Assembly (NCBI RefSeq): GCF_014203605.1
Contig: NZ_JACHJJ010000011.1
Coordinates: forward strand, 1 to 64,000
DNA from: Thiemannella venezuelensis
Lineage (GTDB): Bacteria > Actinomycetota > Actinomycetes > Streptosporangiales > Streptosporangiaceae
Length of the DNA: 64,000 nt
Direction: 5' to 3'
Made by a program: the position numbers and the translations under genes. Shown in pieces: positions 37,156-46,376 of the stretch (positions are counted from its first letter, which is position 1; every line of letters begins with the position of its first letter). Under the pieces are notes generated by a model. That model saw nothing but the letters and a program-made list of their open reading frames with translations, was not told the origin of the DNA and did no database searches.

Positions 37156-39041
37156 ACGACCCGTCCGGCCCCGACCCGTCCGGTCGCGAGGTGTCCGGCC
37201 CGCCGCCCGCTCCACCGGCTCCCCCGGCGGCTCCCCACGCGGAGCCGCCGCCCGCCGCAGGCGCCTCCCCGGCACCCCCGGTCCCGGCGGACGTCCTGCC
37301 GCCCGACGGCGTCGTCCCCCCGGTCACCCCGCCGCTGCGGCTCAGTCCCAAGGTGCTGCTGACCGACCCGATCCGGATGCTGCCCTCGCTCTTCCTGCCG
37401 CTGGCCGGCGTCCTGTTCCTCGGCGGTTTCTCGCCCGGCTCGTTCGTGTGGGCGGCGCTCGGCATCGCCTGCTCGGTCGTCTACTCCGCCGTCCGCTGGG
37501 CCACCTTCACCTACCAGGTCGTCGGCGACCGGCTGGAGCTCACCCGGGCCCTGGTCAGCCGGTCGGTGCGGACGATCCCGCTGGAGCGGATCCGGGGCGT
37601 CGACGTCACCCACCCGCCGCTGCACCGCCTGCTCGGCGTCGCCGTCCTGCGGATCGACACCGGCGCGGGGGGCGGAGACAAGCAGGAGGGCGAGCTCGAC
37701 GGCGTGACCGAGGCCGAGGCCGAGCGGCTCAGGGCCGTGCTGCTCTGGCACGCCCGCGCACGCATGGCGCGTCGCGCCCGGATCGCCCGGGAGACCCCGG
37801 CGGCCCAGGGACCGCCCGCGGCGGGTGTCGCAGGGGGAGAGGCGGGTCCGGAGACAGGTGCCCCGCAGACAGGTGCCCCGCAGACAGGGGGGCCGCAGAC
37901 AGAGGGGCCGGCGGCGGAGGGCCGGGAGACGGGGAGCGCGGGTGCCGGAGAAGGACGGCCCGGTGGGGCGGGACGGGGCGGCCCCTGGCCGGCGACGGTC
38001 CGGCACGAGGTGGGCGAGGCCGTTCCCGAGCGGGTGTTCCTCGTGGTGCCCCGCCGGTGGCTCGTGTACGGACCCCTCTCGGGGGCCTATCTGCTCACCC
38101 CCTTCGCGCTGGCCGCCGGCGCCGTGGGCGCCGCGCTCCAGTGGGGCGGTGAGCTCGGCATCGCCCGGCGGGCCGTGTGGAGCGCGGGGGAGTGGCTGTG
38201 GGAGCGCCCGCTCCTGCTGGCCGGGGCCTTCGCGGTGCTGCTGCTCGCGATGCCGGTCGTCGGCGTGGTGATGTACGCCGTGTTCAACTGGGACTTCACC
38301 CTGCGGGCGCGGGAAGGCTATCTCGTCGCGGAGCGCGGCCTGGTCACCCGCAGGAGCGTGTCGCTGGAGCGGCGCAGGGTGCGCGGGTTCGAGCTGGTCG
38401 AGGGCCTGGTCGAGCGGTGGACGGGGATGGCCAGGACCTGGGCGATCGTGACCGGTCTGGGCGACTCGCAGACCCGCGGCCAGCTCCTGCCGGTGGTTCC
38501 GCGCGCGACCGCGCTGGACGTGGTGGGAGAGGCGGTCGGCCCGATCACGGTCGGTCTTCGGCCCCATCCGGTGGCGGCGCGCCGGCGCAGGCTGTTCCGG
38601 GCGGTCTTCCCGTGGCTGGTGGTCGCCGCGTGCGCGACGGCGGCCGCGGCGGCCTGGTCCGGGCCCTGGTCCGGGCTGTGGTGGACCCTGGTGGCGGTGG
38701 CCCTGCTCATGGCCGTGCTGGGCGTCCCGCTCGGCCTCGACCGCTACCGCTCGCTCGGGCACGTCTACGACGGCTCCCGGGTCTCGGTCAGGTCCGGGTC
38801 CCTGCGCCGGTCCCAGGCGGTGGTGGAGAGGCGCGCCGTCGTCGGCTGGACGCTCAGCCAGACGTGGTTCCAGCGGAGGGCAGGGCTGCTGACCGTGACC
38901 GCGGGGGTCGGCGCGGGCACCGGCGGTTACGCGGCCCTCGACGTCGGCGAGGCGGAGGGCGTCGCCTTCGTCACCGAGGTCACTCCCGGCTGGCTCGCCC
39001 CCTTCCTCGCGGAGGGGGCCTCCGCGGCCGTCCCGGAGTGA
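37152..39041 (+). CDS. PH-domain membrane protein (YdbT-like)
   Basis: The 629-residue partner has repeated units of two membrane helices plus a bPH2 domain: one near residues 75-215 (FTYQVVGDRLELTRALVSRS, TIPLERIRGVDVTHPPLHRL), one near 295-450 (REGYLVAERGLVTRRSVSLE, RRRVRGFELVEGLVERW), and one near 475-620. The first two are separated by a low-complexity linker holding a 15-base tandem repeat. The N-terminus is Pro-rich. Its GTG overlaps the stop of the previous gene, so the two are translationally coupled. Length exceeds common YdbT proteins because of the linker. Confidence 0.88.
   Translation: MNDPSGPDPSGREVSGPPPAPPAPPAAPHAEPPPAAGASPAPPVPADVLPPDGVVPPVTPPLRLSPKVLLTDPIRMLPSLFLPLAGVLFLGGFSPGSFVWAALGIACSVVYSAVRWATFTYQVVGDRLELTRALVSRSVRTIPLERIRGVDVTHPPLHRLLGVAVLRIDTGAGGGDKQEGELDGVTEAEAERLRAVLLWHARARMARRARIARETPAAQGPPAAGVAGGEAGPETGAPQTGAPQTGGPQTEGPAAEGRETGSAGAGEGRPGGAGRGGPWPATVRHEVGEAVPERVFLVVPRRWLVYGPLSGAYLLTPFALAAGAVGAALQWGGELGIARRAVWSAGEWLWERPLLLAGAFAVLLLAMPVVGVVMYAVFNWDFTLRAREGYLVAERGLVTRRSVSLERRRVRGFELVEGLVERWTGMARTWAIVTGLGDSQTRGQLLPVVPRATALDVVGEAVGPITVGLRPHPVAARRRRLFRAVFPWLVVAACATAAAAAWSGPWSGLWWTLVAVALLMAVLGVPLGLDRYRSLGHVYDGSRVSVRSGSLRRSQAVVERRAVVGWTLSQTWFQRRAGLLTVTAGVGAGTGGYAALDVGEAEGVAFVTEVTPGWLAPFLAEGASAAVPE
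37845..37904 (+). repeat. four 15-base tandem repeats inside the PH-domain gene
   Basis: Units at 37845, 37860, 37875 and 37890 vary around GCCCCGCAGACAGGT. They keep frame and encode a run of GPETG/APQTG-like pentapeptides in a disordered linker. Copy number could vary between strains without a frameshift. Confidence 0.75.
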
Positions 39042-39086
39042 GACGCCGCCTCCCGGGGCACGGGCCGCGGCCGGACCGCCGGCCCG

Positions 39087-39110
39087 GTGACCGCCCGCGC
39101 ACGCGGTCAC
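39087..39110. terminator. 8-bp hairpin between convergent genes
   Basis: GTGACCGC at 39087-39094 pairs with GCGGTCAC at 39103-39110 over 8 bases. It lies between the convergent PH-domain gene and sepH and could serve both strands. Confidence 0.55.
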
Positions 39111-39137
39111 GCGGCGCGGCCGGTTCGGGGCGGCGGG

Positions 39138-40727
39138 TCAGTCGGGGCGGCGGGCGCCGAACATGATCTCGTCCCAGCTCGGCACGGACGCACGGCGGCC
39201 CCTGGCCTTCTTCGCCGGGCGCGCGGGAGCCGGTTTCGGCGCAGGGGCGGGCACGGGCGGCGGGGGCTCCGGAGACGCCGCGGGCGCCGGCGGCTCCGCC
39301 GGCGCGGGCTGCTCGGCGGCGGTCCTGCCGGCCGCGCCCTCCTGCTCCGCTCCCGTGCTTCCGGGGACGGCACCTCCGGCCGGCTCGGCCCGGGGGCCGC
39401 GGTTCAGCCTGTCCGCGCTGATCCGCGCCGCGGGTACGGCGATCGCGGCGTCCGGGACCGGTTCCGCGGCGGGTTCCGGCAGGGGGCCGGTCGCGGTGGG
39501 TTCCAGGGCGGGTCCTGCCGCGGCGGGCCTGTCGGCCTCTCCGGCCGCCGGAGCGTCCCGGGAGTCCCCGGCCTCCGGATGAGCCGCGGCCTCCGCGGCG
39601 TCCGGAGTCTCCTCCGCGCTCGCTCTCTCCGCCTCCGCTTCCCCGGCGGGCGTGCCCGCCTCCCGGCTCGGGACGGCGGACCGCTCGTCCGAGGCGGGCT
39701 CAACGGTCGAGGCGGGTTCAACGGTCACTGCGGGTTCGGCGGTCACTGCGGGTTCGGCGGTCGCAGCGGGTTCGGTGGTCGCGGCGGGCCGGACCGGCTC
39801 GGTGGCCCGCACCGGCTCCCGGTCCGCGGGGCCGGGGGCGCGCAGGGGCGGCACCGCCGGGACGATCGGGGCCTCGAACCCCTCCGGCAGCGGCGGCATC
39901 GGAGGGCGCTCGTAGACCGCCGGAGGTCCGGACGGTGCGACCGCGGCGGGCGTCTCGGGCTGGAGATACGGGGCGGAGGGCTCGGGCCGTGCCCCGGAGG
40001 GGCCGGCCGGGGCGGAGGGCTCCTGCCGTACGACCGCGGGGAAGGAGACCGGAGGCTGGTTCAGCGGCTCGTGGCTCAGCGGCGGCACCGGGGCCAGCTT
40101 GGCCACGCGCGGCACGAACGGCGTGACGGTGGTGTCCTCGACCGGGTCGACGTACTCGCTGGCGGACAGGCGCATGGCCTCGTCGTCGTGCGGGGTGATG
40201 TGGCGGCGGCGCGGGTCGAAGAGCCATTCGGCGTTGCGCGTGTGACCGTTCCACACGAAACCGAGCTTGATCCGCCACAGGTTGTCGTCCCGCTTGGCGG
40301 AGTCCCAGTCGATCTCGTCGGCGGGCACGCCCCGGCGGGTCAGCCGCTCGGAGACGAGGTCGCCCAGGGTTGGGCCGGGGGCGGAGTCGCCGGGCAGCCG
40401 TACGGCGCAGCGCTGCGCCTGCTGGGCCATGTACTCCCGCTCCTGGAGCACGGGCCCCTCGAACCACCGGACGCGCTCGACCGGGATGCCCGCCGTCGCG
40501 GCGATCTCCTCGGCGGTCTCGCCGGCGCGGATCCTGGCCTGGATCTCCTTGGGGCGCAACGGGCTCTCCACTTCGATCTCGTACTGGCCGAGACGGGAGA
40601 AGTTGCCGCGGACGGCAGCACGGAGCCGGTCGTCGACGGGCAGCGTGAACCGGGTACCCCGGCCGGCTGTCGCCAGCACGAGATAGGTCCCGTCCTCGCT
40701 CACCGCGACGAGTCGGAGCTCCTGCAT
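39138..40727 (-). CDS. sepH: septation protein SepH (DUF3071)
   Basis: The 529-residue protein begins MQELRLVAVSEDGTYLVLAT, the N-terminal DUF3071 domain, which continues through FTLPVDDRLRAAV and RPKEIQARIRAGETAEEIAA. The helix-turn-helix-like segment GIPVERVRWFEGPVLQEREYM is present. In Streptomyces and Mycobacterium SepH binds FtsZ and promotes its assembly at division septa. Residues 170-185 hold LGFVWNGHTRNAEWLFDP. The C-terminal 300 residues are Pro/Ala/Glu-rich and include an 18-base repeat (39691-39780). GAAGGGA precedes the ATG at 40727. A Crp-like operator lies 127 bases upstream. Confidence 0.93.
   Translation of the reverse strand: MQELRLVAVSEDGTYLVLATAGRGTRFTLPVDDRLRAAVRGNFSRLGQYEIEVESPLRPKEIQARIRAGETAEEIAATAGIPVERVRWFEGPVLQEREYMAQQAQRCAVRLPGDSAPGPTLGDLVSERLTRRGVPADEIDWDSAKRDDNLWRIKLGFVWNGHTRNAEWLFDPRRRHITPHDDEAMRLSASEYVDPVEDTTVTPFVPRVAKLAPVPPLSHEPLNQPPVSFPAVVRQEPSAPAGPSGARPEPSAPYLQPETPAAVAPSGPPAVYERPPMPPLPEGFEAPIVPAVPPLRAPGPADREPVRATEPVRPAATTEPAATAEPAVTAEPAVTVEPASTVEPASDERSAVPSREAGTPAGEAEAERASAEETPDAAEAAAHPEAGDSRDAPAAGEADRPAAAGPALEPTATGPLPEPAAEPVPDAAIAVPAARISADRLNRGPRAEPAGGAVPGSTGAEQEGAAGRTAAEQPAPAEPPAPAASPEPPPPVPAPAPKPAPARPAKKARGRRASVPSWDEIMFGARRPD
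39691..39780 (-). repeat. five 18-base tandem repeats inside sepH
   Basis: Five units starting at 39691, 39709, 39727, 39745 and 39763 encode variations of the hexapeptide T-A/V-E-P-A-V/S in the disordered tail of SepH. They preserve the reading frame. Confidence 0.75.
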
Positions 40728-41163
40728 GCGAGTCCCTTCGTCGTCGTGCTCATTCTTCCCCCGGACCCTTGAGTCTCTCGCGTGTGCCGGTTGCCTGCCA
40801 GCACCGTACCCGGCATGTCCGAACATCGCCTTCCTGGAGGGGGCTAGCGGCGATGTGACGCCAGTCACATTTGCCTCGTTCATCCCCTTATCGGCCACCG
40901 ATGTGGAGCAGCAGGTCCGAGGTCCTCGACGGATTCTTCCGAATAACCTCCCACCCCGGCGTGAACTTGTGTGAAGAGCCGGTGGTCGGCTGGCCGGAAC
41001 GGCGGGAGAAGGTCATCGGCGGAGGGCTCCCTCGGGTCGGGCGGCGCGGGATCCTGTGAATGTTCCCTCGAAAGCGGTCCCGGGAACGTCAGGACACGCG
41101 GGCGACCGCCCGATTGCCGCGAATCGGCCCACGGGCCGGGCTCGGCGGCCCGGCGCCCGGGAC
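40728..41163 (-). other. 436-base intergenic region upstream of sepH
   Basis: No convincing gene is seen here on either strand; a short plus-strand frame lacks coding character. The region contains a Crp-type dyad at 40854-40869 and, on the minus strand, TACGGT at 40808-40803, a possible -10 element for sepH that would place the dyad about 65 bases before transcription start. The 3' half next to the flavoenzyme gene is featureless. Confidence 0.5.
40854..40869. promoter_or_regulatory. Crp-type operator TGTGA-N6-TCACA
   Basis: TGTGACGCCAGTCACA is a perfect match to the classical cAMP-receptor-protein consensus TGTGA-N6-TCACA, and the symmetry extends one more base on each side (ATGTGAC/GTCACAT). 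Actinobacterial Crp proteins bind closely related sites. It lies between the flavoenzyme gene's 3' end and sepH, so sepH is the only adjacent gene it could control by position. Confidence 0.6.
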
Positions 41164-42465
41164 TCAGGTACCCAGGACGGTGTCCAGGTAGTCGTTGGCG
41201 AACAGGCGTCCGGGGTCCAGCCGGTCGCGCAGCGCCAGGAAGTCGGCGAACCGCGGATAGACCGTGCTCAGGTAGGCGGCGTCGCGGGTGTGCAGCTTGC
41301 CCCAGTGCGGACGGCCGCCGAGCCGCGTCATGATCTCCTCCACGCCCTCGAAGTAGGCGGGGTTGGGGGTGGGCCGGTAGATGTGGCAGGCGATGTAGGC
41401 CGTCTCCCGGCCGTAGGCGGTCGACAGCCACGCGTCGCCGGGCGGGGTCACCCGCACCTCGACCGGGAAAGTGATCTTCCAGTTCCGCCGCTCGACGAGG
41501 TCGCGGGTCTCCCGCAGGGCCTGGGCGAGGTGCTCGCGCGGGATGGCGTACTCCATCTCCAGGAACCGCACCTCCCGCACGCTCGTGAAGATCTTGTAGG
41601 AGGTGTCGGTGCAGGCGGAGGCCGACAGCGCCGCCGCGGAGACCGCGTTCAGCCGGGGGATCGCGCCGGGGAACCGCGCGCCGATCCCGCACAGCGCCCC
41701 GAACAGGGTGTTCTCCAGGAAGGTGTTGTCCAGCCAGTGCTTGAACGCGCCGGGCGGGTCGGCCGGGCCCCGGCTGCGGTTGTTCCGCTTGGTCAGGCAG
41801 GTGTCGGTGTGCGGCAGCCAGAAGAAGTCCAGGTGCTCGTTGGCCGCGGTGATCTCGTCGAGTGAACCGAGGATCCCGCTCAGCGTCATCGGCTCCCGGA
41901 CGCTGTGCAGCAGGAACGACGGCTCCACCCGGAAGGTCACCGAGGTCAGCACGCCGAGCGCGCCCAGGCCGACCCGGGCGGCGTCGAACAGGTCCCGCTC
42001 GGCCGGATCACCGGTGTCCCCGCGGACCGTGACGACCTCGCCGCCGGCGAGCACCAGTTCCAGGGCGAGCACCTGGTCGGCCAGGCCGCCGACGTCCCTG
42101 CCGGTGCCGTGGGTGCCCGTCTGGATGGCCCCGGCCAGGGTCTGGGCGGTGATGTCGCCCATGTTCGCCAGGGCCAGGCCCATCCGGTGGAGCTCCTCGT
42201 TGAGCACCCGCAGCGGCGTGCCGGCCGCCGCCCGCACCCAGCCGTCCCCCGTCTCCAGGATCCCGGTCAGCCCCTCCGGCCGGAGCAGCAGGCCGTCGGT
42301 GAGGGCGACGCCGGTGAACGAGTGCCCGGTGCCGGCCATGCGCACCCGCCGTCCGGACGCGGCGGCGTCCCGCACGGCGCGTGCGACCTCCTCGGCCGAG
42401 GAGGGCGTACGGATCTCGGCGGGCGTGGCGGACTGGTTGCCCGCCCAGTTACGGAACTCGCGCAT
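41164..42465 (-). CDS. FAD-linked D-arabinono-1,4-lactone oxidase-type oxidoreductase
   Basis: The 433-residue flavoenzyme has the FAD-binding RMAGTGHSFTGVALTDGLLL near residue 42, MGDITAQTLAGAIQTGTHGT near residue 103, and GLGALGVLTSVTFRVEPSF, as in the VAO/aldonolactone oxidase superfamily. The C-terminus has the ALO signature RPHWGKLHTRDAAYL. It oxidises sugar lactones or alditols, passing electrons to oxygen or another acceptor; the exact substrate is not readable. No ribosome site precedes the ATG at 42465, so the mRNA may be leaderless. Confidence 0.92.
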   Translation of the reverse strand: MREFRNWAGNQSATPAEIRTPSSAEEVARAVRDAAASGRRVRMAGTGHSFTGVALTDGLLLRPEGLTGILETGDGWVRAAAGTPLRVLNEELHRMGLALANMGDITAQTLAGAIQTGTHGTGRDVGGLADQVLALELVLAGGEVVTVRGDTGDPAERDLFDAARVGLGALGVLTSVTFRVEPSFLLHSVREPMTLSGILGSLDEITAANEHLDFFWLPHTDTCLTKRNNRSRGPADPPGAFKHWLDNTFLENTLFGALCGIGARFPGAIPRLNAVSAAALSASACTDTSYKIFTSVREVRFLEMEYAIPREHLAQALRETRDLVERRNWKITFPVEVRVTPPGDAWLSTAYGRETAYIACHIYRPTPNPAYFEGVEEIMTRLGGRPHWGKLHTRDAAYLSTVYPRFADFLALRDRLDPGRLFANDYLDTVLGT

Positions 42466-42704
42466 AAACGTGAACGATACTCACGATTGTCGGGAAGCAA
42501 CAGTGCTCCGGGCACCGGAGACCGGACGCCGGTCCAGCTCCGCGCCCCGTCCTGCGGTGGCGCGGCACCGGCCGTGCCCACCAGGCGGCATGTCACGACG
42601 GCGGGCCGGTCGCCCTGCAACCACGTCCGCGGGGCGACCGCACCGTGACGCCGGTGACTTCTTCAGAACCCGGGGGCGACCCGGCGGTGACCCGACGACG
42701 GCGC

Positions 42705-43901
42705 TCACGGCTTCGGGGAAGCGGCGGGGGCGCGCAGCCACGCCGAGCCGCCGGCCCCGATGACCGCCGCCAGCAGGGCGCACCCGAAGGCGAAGCCGTA
42801 GGCGTTGGAGGCGCCGTAGGCGTCGGTGAGCCGCCCGCCCGCCCACGCGCCGAGCGCCACGCCGAACCCGACCGCGGTGGAGACCCAGGTCATGCCCTCG
42901 GTGAGCAGGTGGGGCGGGACGAGGCGCTCGACCAGCGCGTAGCCGGTGATGATCGTGGGCGAGATGGCCAGCCCGGCGAGGAACAGGGCCGGCGCCATCA
43001 CCCACACATTGCCGATCAGGGCGATCGGGGTGAACCCCAGCGCGAACACCCCCAGCGCGCGGACGAACCGGCTGCGCAGGGAGGCCTTCCACCGCCGCGC
43101 GCCGTACCAGAGGCCGGAGACCAGGCTGCCGCTCGCGACCGCGGCGAGCAGCAGCCCGGAGACGGGTGTGACGCCGTGCTCCTCGGCGAAGGCGATCGTG
43201 ATCAGGTCCACCGCGCCGAAGACGGCGCCCATGGCCAGGAAGACGCAGGACAGCAGGGCGATGCCGGGAATGGTGATCGGCGTTCCCGAGTGCTTCCCGC
43301 CCGCGCGGACCGGCGGTTCGGTGCCGCGCTGCATGGCGAAGACGAGCGTGCCCCCGACCGCGCAGACCAGGGTCACGGTCAGGCCGGCGTAGGGGTTGAC
43401 CATGGTGGCCAGCGCGGTGGCGAGAGCCGGGCCGGCGACGAAGACGACCTCGTCGGCGACCGACTCGAACGAGAACGCGGTGTGCAGCTCGTCGGTCCCG
43501 CTCAGCAGGTGGGACCAGCGGGCCCGCACCAGCGAGCCCAGCGGGACCGCGGCCGCGCCGATCACGATGCCCGAGACGAACAGGCTCCAGGCGGGCGCGC
43601 CGAGTTCGACGCAGAGCATCAGGGCGGCGAGCGCGGCACCGTGCGTGAGGACGAGCGGGACGATTACCCTGGCCTGACCGAATCTGTCCACCAGGCGCCC
43701 CATCAGGGGCGCGGCGACGGCATAGGAGACGTTGACGGTGCCCGCGACCGCGCCCGCCATGCCGTACGAGCCGGTGAGGGTTTTGACGAGCAGCATGATG
43801 CCGAGGCCGAGCATCGACATGGGCATCCGCCCGATCAGCCCCGAGACCACGAACCCCTTGACGCCGGGCCTGCTGAACAGCTCCCGATACGGCCCGACCA
43901 C
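42705..43901 (-). CDS. MFS transporter
   Basis: This is a 398-residue major facilitator with 12 predicted helices. The first begins after SRPGVKGFVVSGLIGRMPMS, the A-like motif is APLMGRLVDRFGQARVIVP near residue 65, and the two halves are joined by a loop with GTEPPVRAGGKHSGTP near residue 190. The substrate is unknown; the length and motif fit small drug or metabolite exporters. GTG at 43901 is chosen because GGGGGA lies 7 bases upstream. It is divergent from a transglycosylase gene across a 117-base region with a large dyad. Confidence 0.9.
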   Translation of the reverse strand: MVGPYRELFSRPGVKGFVVSGLIGRMPMSMLGLGIMLLVKTLTGSYGMAGAVAGTVNVSYAVAAPLMGRLVDRFGQARVIVPLVLTHGAALAALMLCVELGAPAWSLFVSGIVIGAAAVPLGSLVRARWSHLLSGTDELHTAFSFESVADEVVFVAGPALATALATMVNPYAGLTVTLVCAVGGTLVFAMQRGTEPPVRAGGKHSGTPITIPGIALLSCVFLAMGAVFGAVDLITIAFAEEHGVTPVSGLLLAAVASGSLVSGLWYGARRWKASLRSRFVRALGVFALGFTPIALIGNVWVMAPALFLAGLAISPTIITGYALVERLVPPHLLTEGMTWVSTAVGFGVALGAWAGGRLTDAYGASNAYGFAFGCALLAAVIGAGGSAWLRAPAASPKP

Positions 43902-43950
43902 CGATGTCCCCCTTTTGCGCGTCCTGCGTGCGCGACCAACCGACTTTTGC

Positions 43951-43998
43951 GTACGTAACAGCCGCTCTGCAAACAGTTTTCTGCAGAGCGGCACGTAC
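43951..43998. promoter_or_regulatory. extended dyad between divergent MFS and transglycosylase genes
   Basis: GCCGCTCTGCA at 43961-43971 pairs with TGCAGAGCGGC at 43982-43992 over a 10-base loop. GTACGT at 43951-43956 and ACGTAC at 43993-43998 extend the symmetry, with a 4-base insertion on the left side. It could be an operator for both genes or, if transcribed, a leader hairpin 20 bases before the transglycosylase start. Confidence 0.55.
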
Positions 43999-44018
43999 CG
44001 GTCCACGGTGGAGGCAAC

Positions 44019-45248
44019 GTGAGCGCGTCGCGGCCTCTTCCCGGGATGCGGATCCTCGTCGCGGCGCTGGCCGGGGTGATCGCCCTGGCGACCGCGACCG
44101 CCGCGGTGCTCCTGGTCACCGGCCCCGCCCCGGTCCCCGAGACCGCCCCGGCGGCCCGGGCGGAGGTCCCCGACCTGGCGGCGCTCACCCCGCAGGCGCT
44201 GCGCCCCCCGGCGGCCGCGCCGTCCGCGGGCTCCACGGCGGCCCCGCAGGCCCCGGCGACCGGCGGTCCCGGTGTCACCCCGACCCCGCCACGGCTGATG
44301 GTGATCTCCCGTTCCACCCTGCCGGAGCAGACCAAGACGGACATCGCCGGGCTCCGGCACGTCGAGAAGATCGACTCCTTCGACGGCGGGGCCGTGACAG
44401 TGGCCGGGGTCGGCCTCAACCTGCTCGCGGTCGACCCCGCGCGCTTCCGCGCCTGGACGTCGCGGGCGGTGGCCGGCCAGCAGGAGCTCTGGAACGCCCT
44501 GCTGCGGGGGGAGTTCGTGGCCGACAGCACGGCGGCGCGCCGCCTCGGCCTGGTCCTCGGCGCGCACTACCAGGTGGACGGCGGGCCCCGGCTGCGCGTC
44601 GCGGCCTCCGCGCCGCTCGGCCTGCCCGGCGTGGACGGCCTGGTCGGGCAGGAGACCGGGCGCAGGCTCGGGCTGCTGCCCGGGGTGGCGCTGCTGGTCC
44701 ACGGCCCGGAGAAGGCCTCCGCCGCGCTCGGCGCGGGGGTGCGCAAGCTGCTCGGCGAGGGATCGCAGGTGGTGGCGGTGGGCGCGGGCCGTACGGCGAA
44801 GGCCCCCTCCGGGACGGGCACCGCGACCCGGGCCAGACCGCAGGCGGCGGGCCGGGTGACGGTCGGGCGGCCCGGCAGCTACCTGGAGCTGTACCGGAAA
44901 TCGGCGGCGATCTGCCCGGGCCTGTCCTGGACGGTGCTGGCCGCGATCGGCCAGGTGGAGAGCTCGCACGGGCGCAACAACGGACCGTCGTCGGCCGGCG
45001 CACAGGGACCGATGCAGTTCATGCCCGCCACCTGGAAGGCCTACGGCGTGGACGGCGACGGCGACGGCGCCGCCGACATCTGGAGCCCCTACGACGCCGT
45101 CCCCTCGGCCGCCAACTACCTGTGCGCCAACGGCGCGGGCCGGGGCGGCGGGAAGCTGGAGAAGGCCGTCTGGTTCTACAACCACTCGTGGTCGTACGTC
45201 AGGAAGGTCCTGTCGATCGCCGGTGCCTACGCCCGCGCCTACCCGTGA
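44019..45248 (+). CDS. lytic transglycosylase (SLT-type), membrane-anchored or secreted
   Basis: The 409-residue protein has an N-terminal hydrophobic segment (residues 12-33, [20 protein letters not shown]) without a lipobox, an Ala/Pro linker, a roughly 120-residue domain of unknown role containing [20 protein letters not shown], and a C-terminal SLT domain: [20 protein letters not shown] (catalytic Glu), [20 protein letters not shown], and [11 protein letters not shown]. It should cleave peptidoglycan outside the membrane. GTGGAGG four bases upstream supports GTG at 44019. Its last 10 bases overlap the end of the convergent ferrochelatase gene. Confidence 0.9.
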   Translation: MSASRPLPGMRILVAALAGVIALATATAAVLLVTGPAPVPETAPAARAEVPDLAALTPQALRPPAAAPSAGSTAAPQAPATGGPGVTPTPPRLMVISRSTLPEQTKTDIAGLRHVEKIDSFDGGAVTVAGVGLNLLAVDPARFRAWTSRAVAGQQELWNALLRGEFVADSTAARRLGLVLGAHYQVDGGPRLRVAASAPLGLPGVDGLVGQETGRRLGLLPGVALLVHGPEKASAALGAGVRKLLGEGSQVVAVGAGRTAKAPSGTGTATRARPQAAGRVTVGRPGSYLELYRKSAAICPGLSWTVLAAIGQVESSHGRNNGPSSAGAQGPMQFMPATWKAYGVDGDGDGAADIWSPYDAVPSAANYLCANGAGRGGGKLEKAVWFYNHSWSYVRKVLSIAGAYARAYP

Positions 45249-46207
45249 TTGCCCCGCCGCGGGGGCGCCGGGCAGCAGGTCGTGCCGCAGGCCTCGGGCT
45301 CGGGCTCGGCCAGCAGCTCGCCGATCATCGAGACGAACCGCGGGTGGGTGCCCGCCGTGGCGGCCCTGGTCAGCGGGAGCCCGATCGCGGCGGCCAGCTC
45401 CGCCGCCTCCACGTCGAGGTCGTAGACGACCTCCATGTGGTCGGAGACGAAGCCGATGGGCACCAGCACCACCGCGGGGGCGTCGAGCCGCTCCAGGTGG
45501 TCGCAGACGTCGGGCTCCAGCCACGGGATGTGCGGGGCGCCGCTGCGGCTCTGCCAGACCAGGTCCCACTCCCGGCCGCCGCCCAGCCCCTCCACCACCA
45601 GCCCGGCCGCCCGGCGCAGCTGGGCCTCGTAGAGCCCGCCGTCCGGCCCGGCCGTCCGGGCCATGGAGAGCGGGATGCTGTGCGCGGTGAAGACCAGGCG
45701 CGCGCCGTCCCGGTGCCCGGCGGGCAGCCGGTCCAGGGCCTCGCGGGTGTGGTCGACCATGGCCGCGACGAAGCCGGGGTGGTCGAAGAAGTGCCGGAGC
45801 TTGACGATCTCCGGGGCGCCCTCGACGGCCGCGCGGGCCAGGGCGATGTCGTCGATGTACTGCCGGCAGGAGGAGTAGGAGCCGTAGGCGGAGGTGACGA
45901 ACGCCGCGGCCCTGCGCATCCCGTCGGCGGCCATCCGCCGGAGCGTGTCCTCCAGGTAGGGGTGCCAGTTGCGGTTGCCCCAGTAGACCGGCAGGCCGAC
46001 GGTCGGCTCGACGGCCGCGATCAGGTCGCGGCACTGCCGGTTGATCGGGCTGACCCCGCCGAAGCGCTGGTAGTGCGCCTCGACCTCCAGCAGCCGCTCG
46101 CGCGGGACCCCCCGGCCCCGCACCACGTTCTCCAGAAACGGCATCACGTCATCCGGCTTCTCCGGGCCTCCGAACGAGACCACGAGGAGCGCGTCGTAAG
46201 TCCCCAT
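45239..46207 (-). CDS. hemH: ferrochelatase (coproporphyrin type in actinobacteria)
   Basis: The 322-residue enzyme inserts Fe2+ into a porphyrin late in heme synthesis. In actinobacteria the substrate is usually coproporphyrin III, so cpfC is an alternative name. Signature elements are [59 protein letters not shown] (the catalytic His) and [17 protein letters not shown] Cys in SSCRQY plus the C-terminal EACGTTCC match the ligand pattern of [2Fe-2S] actinobacterial ferrochelatases. ATG at 46207 is used; an ATG nine bases upstream is possible. Confidence 0.95.
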   Translation of the reverse strand: MGTYDALLVVSFGGPEKPDDVMPFLENVVRGRGVPRERLLEVEAHYQRFGGVSPINRQCRDLIAAVEPTVGLPVYWGNRNWHPYLEDTLRRMAADGMRRAAAFVTSAYGSYSSCRQYIDDIALARAAVEGAPEIVKLRHFFDHPGFVAAMVDHTREALDRLPAGHRDGARLVFTAHSIPLSMARTAGPDGGLYEAQLRRAAGLVVEGLGGGREWDLVWQSRSGAPHIPWLEPDVCDHLERLDAPAVVLVPIGFVSDHMEVVYDLDVEAAELAAAIGLPLTRAATAGTHPRFVSMIGELLAEPEPEACGTTCCPAPPRRGNHG

Positions 46208-46376
46208 GAACCCATCCAACCGCATGCCGCCGCCGCTCTTCGCTCCGGTGGCCCGGCCGCGGGACCGGAGGGCCGGGCCACCGCCTCCCGCCCCGCCGGA
46301 GTCCGGTTCCCCGCTCCGCAGGGCTCGGCCGCGCGGGTGCGTGATCGGGAGCGCGGACGGAGGTAGGTTCGGGAGG

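Noticed and set aside
40726-40974. Short plus-strand frame in the gap upstream of sepH
   Set aside because: It begins inside the sepH ribosome-site region on the opposite strand, has no ribosome site of its own and no family-like sequence.
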